A stretch of DNA of 64,000 bases, taken from contig CM036617.1 in assembly GCA_020746105.1 (NCBI GenBank), forward strand, positions 162,572,912 to 162,636,911, read 5' to 3'. The stretch comes from Trogon surrucura (lineage: Eukaryota; Chordata; Aves; Trogoniformes; Trogonidae). Shown piece by piece: positions 1 to 10,950 of this stretch. How positions within the stretch are numbered: the first letter of the stretch is position 1; every line of letters begins with the position of its first letter. The notes under the pieces were generated by a model that worked only from the letters and a program-made list of their open reading frames with translations, was not told where the DNA came from and made no database searches. A program made the translations under genes and the position numbers.

Positions 1-1434
1 GCTAATTTCATCTACATTTGACAGAATGTCAGCAGTTTCAATAGATTAAATTCTTGCTAGTTTTGTGGAAATCGGCAACTGCAGGAAGCACAGGAAGAGG
101 AACAAAGTGAGTGTTCCCAGTGAAGGAAGGTAATTACACCTCAATCTTTATCCAACACTTTAGCATGTGAATGGGTTTGCAGTAGCCACCCTGTCTGTTG
201 TTAATTCTCCAGCCAAGTAAGTAGGTGATATGAGAGTGATCTGAGAATGTTTTGTAGAGAGGTAAATTAGGATAACAGGATACATTTCAATAGAAAATCA
301 GTCCTCATTAGTTCAGCTGTTTATGAAACAACCTGTTTTACATTTAAATTCCATGCTCAGTGTGCTATTGAGCACTGTGGTTAGCAGAACAAATAGTGTT
401 TTGACAGTAGAAGAGATTGAAAACTGAATCATTGAAGAAGAGGGAGAAATTTAGTCAGAATTATGACAGCTCTTTACTGATATAAACCCCAGAAGATCTG
501 TAAAGAAGTATCAGACAGCAGTCTGAAAAGCAACTAGTTGAGGGGTGTCATTACGGAAGTGGAGATCCGAGCTTCCTCACCATCCCGAATGAATGCCAAA
601 TCAGAACGTCAGGAAGAAGGGATTCAAGAATTCTTTCAGTTATGTTTGCAGTTCAGAGTTTAAAACAGGTTCCCTCACACCTTCTCAGAAGATGACATTT
701 TCCTTACAAAAATGGGCTCAATCGCATCAGATTAAATAACTCAACTACCCAGACAATGCCCTAAACATCTACTTTTCACATCTAGCCAAGTAACATTGCA
801 TCTTTGTAATTTTTCTTGTTACCAGGTCAAAAGAGAAAAAAATATAAGAAATCTCCTACTCTCTAACAGTAGCTACGCTCGTCCATTTTCAGAAAACACA
901 GAACCTTAGCAGAGTTCCCTAAATCAGCAGTCTTCATAACAGACTTGAAAAAAAAACAAACACATTTTTTCACCTTTTAGAGAATAATTTGCTCATTTGA
1001 TGGTAAGGATCAAATATTGAAACGTCTCATGGTCCAAGAAAGTATTTTGGACAACACATTTTAGACTTCAAGGATGGCACTGTACTTCCTTTTGACGTGC
1101 ACAGCTCTTCTCAGTGCTGCACCTATTCTCTCCGCAACACATTCACAGAGAACGGCACACTGTGCCTCTGCCTCTGTTTCTATAACCAGACAAGCCAAAG
1201 CTCCCCTCTGCTTATTTGCCAAATTACATCTACCTTTTCTAAACAGGTCATTTACAGTTCTAGATGTACAGCACTGCAGGCAAGTATAGCACTACAGAAA
1301 TACAATGGCTTTAGTGTTTTGCTTTTTCGCAAAAATATCTTTTCCTGATTCACTGTAAGATCGTGCTTGCTCTCCTTAAGGATTACGTCACAGAGTTCAG
1401 AACCCCCTTGCCACCGACAGTCATACACTATTAC
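1..1434. other. A+T-rich non-coding DNA, intron-like
   Basis: No convincing gene is visible. Short overlapping frames at 1074-1348 lack coding character and splice context. A pyrimidine-rich stretch ending in CAG on the minus strand near 425 precedes a short open run, but no good donor follows it. I treat the stretch as intronic or intergenic background next to the CR1 copy that starts at about 1435. Confidence 0.6.
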
Positions 1435-1814
1435 TTTAGCTTGGAGAAGAGGAGGCTGAGGGGTGAGCTCATAAATGTTTATAAATATGTCAAGGGGTAG
1501 TGTCAAGAGGACGGAGCCAGGCTCTTCTCAGTGATGTCCAATGACAGGACAAGGGGCAATGGGTACAAGCTGGAACATAGGAGGTTCCGCAAAAACATGA
1601 GAAAAAACTTTTTCACTGTGAGGGTGCCAGAGCACTGGCACAGGCTGCCCAGGGAGGTTGTGGAGTCTCCTTCTTCGGAGACATTGAAAACCCGCCTGGA
1701 CACGTTCCTGTGCGATCTGCTGTAGGTGATCCTGCTCTGGCAGGGGGGCTGGACTAGATGATCTTTTGAGGTCCCTTCCAACCCCTGACATTCTGTGATT
1801 CTGATTCTGTGATT
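1435..1814 (+). mobile_element. CR1 LINE 3' end (5'-truncated copy)
   Basis: The copy begins inside the last part of CR1 ORF2, at the typical text for LEKRRLRGE. The frame ending at 1725 reads [16 protein letters not shown] and then [15 protein letters not shown], the conserved C-terminus of avian CR1 ORF2, and stops at the family's usual LCDLL end. A 3' untranslated piece follows (GGACTAGATGATC, GGTCCCTTCCAACC), and the element ends in ATTCTGTG octamer repeats at about 1790-1814. A stop codon near 1498-1500 interrupts the upstream part. Truncation at the 5' end and lack of poly-A are normal for CR1. Similarity to the known 3' end suggests a moderately young copy. Confidence 0.93.
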
Positions 1815-1912
1815 TCTGTTTCTCAGTCATTTTCAAGCAATAGCATTTCCAACACAGAAGAGTGTTACAACTGCTTGTTATGGGCATAATCATCCATCTT
1901 AATGTTCTGTTC

Positions 1913-1962
1913 AGTGCTCCTGACCACTATTCCAGTGCTCCTGACCACTATTCCAGTGCTCC
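1913..1962. repeat. 21-bp tandem duplication, 2.4 copies
   Basis: The unit AGTGCTCCTGACCACTATTC plus C occurs perfectly at 1913-1933 and 1934-1954, followed by a partial unit at 1955-1962. The exact identity of the copies points to a recent duplication. No function is suggested by the sequence. Confidence 0.9.
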
Positions 1963-1989
1963 ATGTCATCAGCAACTTTCAGCTTTCTT

Positions 1990-2640
1990 ATTTTTCACAC
2001 CAATTTCCTTAACAAGAAAGCATTAAAACATTTTCAAATCTGATCTTTGAGGCACTCCAGCATTTTTCTCCTTTCTATCTAGCCTTCTCTTCAGCTTGAC
2101 TTACTGATTCATTGCAGCCATTTCTTTTTCCCACCTTTCATTCCTTATTCTAAACTTTATCTTGACTAGTATTTCCTCATATAACAGTGCATAAGACATT
2201 TTACAGAAATACCAATCAGGACTCCCACCCCTCTATACAAATTAGTTGTTATGTTAGATAGTAGGTTAGTAAAACTTCTCTGATAAACTCATGATGCATT
2301 TCATCCCATCTGCTGTTCCCCTCCATACCTTTAAGCCTGCCTTCCCTCAAAGTACATTCTGAACTAATACACCGAGATCAGACTAACAAGTTTGTAATTG
2401 AGCAGATGTCTCTGCCCCCCCATTTTTAAATGAGATGCCACAGCCACAGCCTTTTCCAGCCATGTAAGACAGCGTCCTATTTGATAAATCCTGAAAAAAT
2501 CCTAAACAGTGCATTTACAATTTCATGTGCTGGTTCCTTCAATATTCTGAGACAGGGATTATCAGGTCTGTTCACTTTCAACACATTAAGTTCTTTGCAG
2601 CTTGCTTCCACCTCAGAAATGGTAATTTTCTTTTCTATAT
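1990..2640 (-). mobile_element. Ancient LINE reverse-transcriptase relic (CR1/L2/L3-like)
   Basis: Read on the minus strand, the segment shows decayed blocks in the order expected for a CR1-superfamily reverse transcriptase. Near 2540-2620 is an ISEVEASCKEL stretch, then KVNRPDNPCLRILKEPAHEI, which resembles the usual KxPGPDGIHPRVLKELAxEI. Next, in another frame, comes LEKAVAVASHLK and NYKLVSLISV, matching the block DWxKAxVxPxFKKG...NYRPVSLTSV. Then MHHEFIREVLLTYYL resembles QHGFxxGxSCLTNLL. Several stops and frame changes separate the blocks. It is clearly older than the other CR1 pieces. The exact family cannot be settled by eye. Confidence 0.55.
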
Positions 2641-5600
2641 ATACCCCTTCCCAAGAGCCACCCTGCTTTCCCTACACGCCCTACATTATCATCTTTACTG
2701 AAAACAACAGAGCATTCATTTAGCTTTCCAGGCAAGCACAGATTACCTTTAATCACCGCCCAATCACTTCTGTATGGTGTTTTCATTTTTCCTTTCTCAT
2801 CCTCTCATTACATTTAGAGTTACAGAGCTATTTGCTATGTTTGACTTTCTCGAAAGAGAGATCTACTGTTCTGCATTGGTGACAAACTTGAGCACTGAAT
2901 GTGTGCTGAAGGATATTCTATAAATAGGAAGAGTCTCATTCACCAGTGGGAATCACTGAATTAATTCCAAAATAAGAGAAGAAAGTTTAAGAACTTGTGA
3001 AACTGGCACACCCTTCCACCTGAAAACTGGGCTATGGAGATCTAGTAAAAATACATGTAAACGAGTAACACATGATGTCCATGCAGTAGCTACGGAGTTT
3101 TTAAACCCACTGCATATTTTCATACATAACTATCTTCACATCACTGGATTTTAACAGGTTTTGTTCATTCTTTCACGGCAGCTAATATACAAGGAAAACA
3201 TTAATATGAACTTGAGCAATTCAGAAAGCAGCTGTGTTGCTGCAAGGTACAACTAAATAGGTTAATTCTCAACTGTGACATACCAAGAGGCATGTAGATA
3301 CCTCGTACCAGCTGCTGAAAAACCACCAGGACATGTTTGTATCCTACACTACATGGCAGTACGTGTGAGGTGCTTTAACCCTCAGCTGAAAAAGGAATAA
3401 GCTACCACACAGACATTCTGTTATAGAGTCAGAGTGTGTGGAGAAATCAACACAGGCAGCTGGCATATGGTATCTTGTTATCCATATTAACCTGCTTAAG
3501 TATCAGAAGACTCTAAACCTACAAGAAGGCTATTTCCCTCCCACCCCCAACCATTTTGGTAGCCCTTCACCCGACGAATCCAAGGACAGCTTTCTTGTGC
3601 TGGGGAGCTCAAACCCGGGCACAGTACTGTAATGGGGTCTCGCAAACCCTTGAATAGAAGGAAATAATCATCTACCTCACCCTGCTGGATACTCTATTGC
3701 TAAACAAAACAAAACAAAAAACCCACACAATATGTAATTGGTCTTCTTTGCTTCAAGGGCAAACTGACTGATACGCAATGTGATGTCAGGTGGGGCCCTC
3801 AGATCTTTTCCTGCAAAGCTACTTTTTTATCCAATCTGCCCCAGCCTGTACTTAACACATGGGTTAATTCCAGGCACAGGATTTTGTATTTGCCTTTCAC
3901 TGTTCCCTTCCTGATTTCTTTGTTATTTCCCACTCCACATCCAAATTGTGAAGCTGAGATAAATACAGTAGGAATCCAGGACTTCTAAGACAGAGTTTGA
4001 GGTGTCACCCTCTCCTCCTTTCTCAGCTTTGTAATCAAGGAATTCTTAGTCACAACCTAACTATTGTATATAAAAAAAAAGAAAATAGCAAAACATAACT
4101 TCTTTCAGAGTCTTCAGCTATCAGCACACTGCCATGTATACTACTTTTACCAATCTTACTTCTCCCCTTCAGAAACTTTCAGGTTTTACTGCAAGATCTT
4201 GAAATGCTATTCAGAAAGAAAAAAGAAAACCCTCTGTCCATCTACTATCAGCCTTCTTGGCTTCATGTCTTAGCCATCCTTATTTAGGTATTTTCCCTTA
4301 TCTTCTAACTGACAACTAATAATTTGACCTGTTGTCAGGAACTGGAAATAAATTTGGTCCCTTAACTCAGAATGGAATTCCAGATTGCTACTAGTGCTGA
4401 AATTTGCTCCTGCTTTTTGTCTTAAAATCGAATAGCAACATTACCTTGATTTCATAGCTAATGGGGGTGGGAGGTGTCCTATTTCTGAACATGTACTATT
4501 TACAGAACAGTCTCATGTCAGTGCTAAAACACAGAAGGAGTGAGTCATCTGTATCCTGTACATGAAAAACTAAAATGTTTGCTTCAGTACTTACATACCT
4601 CTTCACAAGCCCTCCTATACTAGCAACACACCAAGAGCAGTGCTGCTATCATTGCTTCGGTAAGGAGTGTACATTAATTTCCACCCTACCAGGCATGCCA
4701 TATGTAGAGCATTAACTTAAACTGGGGCAAAGAAGATTTACATAATAGCTTTATACACTAATCGTATCGTCTTCGGACCTCTACAGTTGGCAAATAAAAA
4801 AAAATGGTGCCCTATTTATCAGAATAATTACTCAAGGGATCCCAGAACACAAGAGGAAACCTATATAAAGGTTTTCCTTATCAGTATAACATAACCTTCT
4901 TCCCCATTCCCAAAATACTTGTCACAGTCCAGAAGGCACCATTATGGAAAATTCTTACGTCTTTCACACTGTCATCCAAATACCCTGTAGCAGACACCCC
5001 AGGAACATGTGGACTAATTTGAAGCAGTTCAAAGAAGGTAACTGGGAAGAATGGATGTACTGTCTACAGGCTTAAGTTTGCTTGTTTCAGATTACTTGTT
5101 TGGGGAGGAGAAGTACTGTCAGTGAGGAATACAGCAGGGCTAATATAAGCCAAACTCAGCAAAACAGGCCAAACACAGACTAAAATCCCCAGTAAATACT
5201 CATCAAAATTATTCTAAGAACAATGCTGTTATCGCTAAGACTTAAAGATTATTTATTTAGCTTTAAATTGATTTGTGAGTTATGTGAAATGAGGAAATTG
5301 CAGCACTGGCAGAAGGAAAAAAAGGCTGCAGCATGCTGATCGCACCTGATCTGTCCTCATCTGCAATAGCTTTTCCATTACAGATCTCCCTTGAAAAGGG
5401 GACGTCAGTTATGCCAGAGAGCAGATCAGCATTGAGAAAAGAGGTTCAACAGGACAAGAACACCTCACTCTTTCACTTGAAGCCTCTCTTGGAGCTGAAT
5501 ATTGCTGTGTTGATCCCTTCCCAAAGACAGGTAGAGCATTAAAGGCAAAAACTAAAATTTAACAGGATCCTATCACTATTTACTAAGCACAATCAACTTA

Positions 5601-6904
5601 CATGATACTTGGCAAACCACTGAAAGATGTGACCTCTGTCCAAGCAAACTTAAAATATGCAGCAAAATGTGAGAATACAAGTTAGGTATTCAGTACCGTA
5701 CAGGCAGGGAAACTGATAGATTTTAGTTTACTATATGTAACATTACTATTTTATTTCATGCACACAGTGTTGGGGTTGCAGAGGATGTGTTTTAAGAACA
5801 AATTCAGTCAGGAAAAACAGGTTACTGTTTGCAAATATGTATAAAGTAAGAACAGCTTTGTGATGCATTAGGAGAGAAATTCTAAGCAGACGGGTCAGCA
5901 TAGAAAAAGGGGATAACAAGTAAGAAGAACCTGCAATAAAGGTGCAGTGCAGGGATGGAAAGAATAAGGGAGACTAAAGGCACAGGCAAAGAGTACTGCC
6001 AGCATCCTGGCATACTGCTGTCAAATGTCTCCATGACTTAGGTAGCTCTGAGCATGGAGGATAATTAGCTGGATAACCAAGGTACTTCAGGACACAAACA
6101 GGTTGTTTTCTTTTTTACCTCAGTGGGACCATTCATGGACTTAGACTTAAGCATAAAATAAATGATAAATGAATGAGGTAGAAACTAATCAAAAGATACC
6201 ACAAGTGATTCTTCAATTGAGACAACATATCCCCCCAATGGCAACCATTTAAAGACAAAGTAGGAGGCTGCTCAAAATTCTCAAAGGAACTGTCTCCAGT
6301 GTCAAGCCAGATGGTTATTCTTTTTGCAGGTAAAGGCCTTTCTTACCTTATCCATATCACTATTGCGTTCAGATCAGATTAGTGCAAACCACACTTTACA
6401 GAATCATAACTTAAATAAGGCATGATCCAACTTTTAGAGCTATGCATCCAGATCACGACGACGAGACTCCTGTGCCCCAGCTGCGAGCTGTGCCTGAGGT
6501 AAAGCTGTGACTGCAAGACCCAAGATGTGTGAGGCATGTCACCCTTGTAATTCCCATCACTTTTTAGACAGTGTTGCTGTGGTGGCAGGTCTTGCTCCAC
6601 GTAGCTGCTCACAACCAGAGTCATTTGGCTTTCAAGCCCGGAAGAGTCACTGTCCATTTTCTCTGAGGGAAAGGTGGGAAGATGAATAGAAGAAAGATAC
6701 AGGCCAAGTCTGGCTCACAAACTGTCATCTGGATCAAGCTGCTGTAAATCACATAAAACAGACTCACAGATGAGATAGAAATTTTACCACTGAGCATATC
6801 TAGCTTAGTTCTCTTGTCTGCCTGCTGATGTTGGACAAGAAAGTTACAACAACCAAACCTCCACCTTATTTTGGCTAGGCTTAACCACCCAAGACAGGTT
6901 GCAT
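2641..6904. other. Intron-like DNA, no gene seen
   Basis: A+T-rich sequence with scattered short frames. A minus-strand stretch near 5594-5611 is flanked by a CAG acceptor and GTAAGT and could encode six residues (WFAKYH), but it is too short to support alone. I saw no repeat families here beyond short A runs. Confidence 0.55.
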
Positions 6905-7226
6905 ATCACAGAATCACAGAATGTTAAAGGTTGGAAGGGACCTCAAAGATCATCTAGTCCAACCCCCCTGCCAGAGCAGGATCACCTACACTAGAGCGCA
7001 CAGGAACGCGTCCAGGCGGGTTTTGAATGTCTCAAGAGATGGAGATTCCACAACCTCCCTAGGCAGCCTGTTCCAGTGCTCAGTCACCCTCACAGTGAAA
7101 AAGTTTTTCCTCATATTTTTCTGGAACCTCCTGTGTTCCAGCTTCCACCCATTGCCCCTTGTCCTGTCAGTGGACGCCGCTGAAAAGAGCCTGGCTCCAT
7201 CCTCCTGACATTCCCCCTTGACATAT
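6905..7226 (-). mobile_element. CR1 LINE 3' end, inverted
   Basis: The plus-strand text starts with ATCACAGAATCACAGAATG, the reverse complement of the CR1 octamer tail, followed by the inverted 3' untranslated region (CCTCAAAGATCATCTAGTCC). The ORF2 C-terminus then runs leftward on the minus strand, including the inverted versions of the PREVVESPS and [10 protein letters not shown] regions. The copy is 5'-truncated at about 7226 near the KYVKG codons. It has the same family character as the copy at 1435-1814, in opposite orientation, about 5 kb away. Confidence 0.93.
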
Positions 7227-10200
7227 GAAAGCTGTTCACCCCAAGGGGATTTTCTTTCCCATTTAAAGAGATCTCACTGCCCAACACTTGCTGGAGAGCT
7301 CACTTTTGCTCTAAAATGCTTGGCATACAACCCACAGAGCAGACATTTTTGGAGCTAGTTTGTGCAACATGGATAAAGGTTAAACTGGGCTCTTGAATCA
7401 AATACCTAGACAATCCTGAGTTGAGGGAAGCTACTGACTAGATTTGGGTGGCCTGGACTTACGTTTCATGGAACAAAATAAAAAATAGCCGTTTAACCCC
7501 AAATCGATACTTGAAAAATTTTGTATTTATTTTTTATTTAGAAATTCATGACACTTCTCATGCAAAGTATGACAAAGTGCTGCTTACAAGAAGGCACAGA
7601 AGTACAGAAACTAAAGCTTAGTGAAATAAGAAGCAATGAAGAACAAAGCAATGTTTTCCTGAAAACGTAGCAGTAAATGAAAACAGGGAGCTATGCTCTC
7701 CTTCCCTCATTATCCTCTGCATTACTGATAATGCTATGATGCATTCAATAGTATTTACAATCCAAAAGATTAGAGACTTTATAAACTAGTACAGCATAAA
7801 CTTGAATATTGCAACATATTACTAGATAAACCGACAGTGACAAGAAATCCCCGTGACTAGCTTTTCAGTTAAAAATCAATCCCCATTATAAAAGAATTTG
7901 GATAATTTGCTAAATGTGGATAAATGTGCTATATTGACTGTCCTCATTAAAAACACAAACAGCAGATCTAATAAACAGCAAGACTAGTAATTGGCTGGGT
8001 GGTTTCAAAGAAATTAAGAGCATACCAGAAAATCCCCCTGAAAGGAAAGTAGGACTCCTGGATTCAGAATCTGGCAGGCAAACTCTATCCATAAGACAAA
8101 GTCAAATCGCCTTCTCTTGCTAAATGCAGTATGACAGAATCAGTGATAAATAAGTAAGCTCTGTTTTGCAAATTACTGAATGCAAAGCAAAGTACTGTGG
8201 GCATGTCCTGCAGTGGTTTACATCCCACTTCACTGACTATGTTGATTACCATTTTATGAGCACAGACAAGTCCTTCGCTTGTCCACATTTTTTTTCCCCC
8301 AGAATAATTCCGTTTCTCACTCCAAGATATAGCTGAGCTCCTAGTGGCTGTTCTGCATAATGGTCTTTTAGCAGCTCTGTACTATTCAGTTTTGCAGCTA
8401 TTCAAGCAGCAGGACTTTCCAGAGGTTGCTGTTTCTCCCAAGGTTAAAACAAAAATGATACCTGCATTAGGAAAAATGGCACATTTCCCCAGAAATCCTG
8501 GAATGTGCTAAGCAGGTGTTTCTGTATTATAACCAATTATCGAGTTGGTAAATAAGACCTTACATAGCTCAGCCAATTATTTTCCAGCTTCACTATCCAG
8601 AACCATGCAGTCTCCCAGAATCATTTTCTATCCTGAAATAGAATTTTCCAAAAGGAATCAGACACAAGATAAAATTTAGATTTTGCCCATTTATCCAACT
8701 TTTCTTGACAGTCTTAGATGAAAAAAATATTTACTTCTCTATTAATCTCTCTTGCTCTCAACATGACATTTCTTCTGTGTTTGTAAACAGTGAACAAGCT
8801 GCAGAATTTTCCTTTCTATCAAAAAAATAAAAATAGTGAACAGTTACCATGGGAGTAACAGACTGCCACCTAACCAAGGGCCCTCCTGAGCGTACGCAAC
8901 ATTCTCATGTCAATAACTCAGAAAGAAATAATGTGTGCTCCCCAGAAAAAGTTTCTAGGAGATGGGAATGCTGCTGTTTTAACTCCTTCGAAGGCAAGTA
9001 TGCTAATCTGAAGCATGCAGGAAGCTGCCCTACTAAAAAAATCTCCTAAGCATAATTATCAACAAGAAACTTTCCCTTAGGAATGACAGACAAGAAGAGA
9101 ATGCGATCACTGCATAAAATAGGAATGAAGAGGTTGTGTTCCTTATTGAATTAAGGAAATAACAAAATTACTTACCTGCCAGGCAATTTTTTCCTGCAAG
9201 ATGACAGGTAAGGTGTTAAGAAATAGATGTGCAAGGACCAACAAGTACTGATGGGACTGTCTTCTACCACAACTACAAAAGTTCCTTCGGGCTGAGACAC
9301 AAGAGTGGTTTTAGGCAATTAAAAAAACTAAAACCTAAGCTGCATTTCCCCAACACTCTCCCAGGTCTCCCAAGTAGGTTCCTTCCCAGGGTTAAAATCT
9401 GGAAGGTGAAACCCATTCCTGATAAATGGTAATTACCTCTTGGACACCTCATGAGCTGATCTAAACCATCACACCTTTAGGTGACCCAATTTTTTGAGCA
9501 ATTCCAATTATAGTCAGACCCCTATAATAGACAAATGCTAATATAATGCCACTCAGCATTCAGTTTCCCTACATTTGAAAGTGAACAGTTCCTGCCAACA
9601 GAAACCTTGAAAGATTTGGTTGTTTTTTAAATAAGAGCAAGTGGCTCTGAGCACAGCCTGCCAGGTCCAGTAGGCCTAATAGCTTTGTCGGTGGCAATCA
9701 GTTACGCGTATGCTAAGAATCACTGAATTCAATACTGTCCATTAAGGCACCTGCCTTTTCCAGGTGTATCAGCTGGGAAGAACAGAGCATCAGAGCTACA
9801 GCTCAGGACTACAATGAAAACCTTTGATTAAAGGAACAAGACACATGCATTCATGACTAATGCAGAGGAAACCAAACTGATCTCTTTAACACTCATCACA
9901 CTCATGTTGAGCTCTTCATACACTCACCTGGGCTCTTTACTCCTACCCTACAAAAATTTTTCCACCTCCTGTCCTGCAGAGTAAGGTGTGTTTTTACTGA
10001 CTCCCACTGATTGCTGATAATTCATTCAACTTCACACACAGGGCAGCTGACAATCGGTCTATCATGTGGCCTCACCTCTTTTCCTAGAAATTCTTATTGC
10101 TGTCTACAAGGGCACTTGGTTCTCCAAGATGGGAGTTAACTCCTGTAATACTAGATGGGATTTATTTACTTCAGTTTTTGCAGCTGTGAAACATGTCTTT

Positions 10201-10810
10201 ATTTCTTGCCCTTTTCTATGACCTCTTTTTAGGACAAACACATTTAAAAGTCAAATATACGGAAACAATATTCAAAAAATCTAGCGCATGGGCTGGAAGC
10301 AGGGTAGTGGTAGTGGCAAATGACTGATATGTAAACTGGGGAAGATGCCCAAGACAAATAAATGAAATCATGTCCTTATTGAAAGTCTCAATATTTGTTC
10401 TTTTCTTAAACATAGAAAGCACTTAAGTTAATGTACAATCTCAGTTTTAAAAAGCATCTGTACAGTATGGCTCTGAATATATGATGAAAATGTAATACAT
10501 GCCCTATAAAGACTCTGAACTTAAAAAAAGTACAGCCTGCTTTACAAATAAACCTAAATGATATTATAAGGTATGACACATGACTTGGGGTTTTTTTATT
10601 TTTGAGTAACTGGTGCTGGTAAGTGAGAGTTGCGTGAATAATTGATATCTAGTCAAGTATCTGAGCTTCAGAAAAAAGTTCACTTGAGATCAAAGGAAAA
10701 AAAGAATTGAAAAGGTCACACTGAATGGAAGGTATGTTTGATGCTTCTGCATACTTGTAGGAGAATACGAGAAAAAGGAGCCCTTTTGCCCAGTAGCGCA
10801 GTGCACTCAC
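7227..10810. other. Intron-like DNA with one candidate microexon
   Basis: A+T-rich sequence without repeat families that I could recognise. The only item of note is the splice-bounded 18-nt segment at 9176-9193, listed separately. Short frames at 8849-9049, 9229-9432 and 10216-10422 look like chance. Confidence 0.55.
9176..9193 (-). CDS. Candidate 18-nt microexon of a minus-strand gene
   Basis: On the minus strand a pyrimidine-rich acceptor ending TCTTGCAG precedes 18 nt that read EKIAWQ, followed by an ideal donor, CAG|GTAAGTAA. If it is used, it adds six residues in phase 0. That fits the phase-0 ends of the candidate exons at 10811-10950 and 16417-16547 upstream on the same strand. The opposite strand also carries splice-like signals here (TGCAAG|ATGACAG|GTAAGG), so part of the match may be chance. 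An exon this short cannot be judged by coding content. The parent gene is not recognised. Confidence 0.22.
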
Positions 10811-10950
10811 CCACGGTGCTGGGGACACTTGGTGCCCTCCTTCGCTTGAAGCAATCCGACCATTCAGCTCCTCTTGCACACATTTATTTAATATACCAGA
10901 GGACCCCATGATTGATGCTGTTTTACTTTGCATGTGTCATTCAACTTCCA
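10811..10950 (-). CDS. Candidate exon with start codon, minus strand
   Basis: A fair acceptor (TTCCTATTTAAG) precedes about 140 nt ending in TGG|GTGAGTGC, a strong donor. The only long open frame starts at an ATG at 10933 and begins MQSKTASIMGSSGILN. It ends SPAPW in phase 0, just after an in-frame TGA. It could be a first coding exon of an alternative transcript, or a pseudo-exon. The phase fits the 18-nt segment at 9176-9193. I do not recognise the peptide. Confidence 0.2.

Noticed and set aside
2105-2190. Minus-strand frame containing EEILVKIKFRIRNERWEKE before a GTAAGT site
   Set aside because: It lies inside the decayed LINE relic and has no pyrimidine tract at a suitable acceptor.
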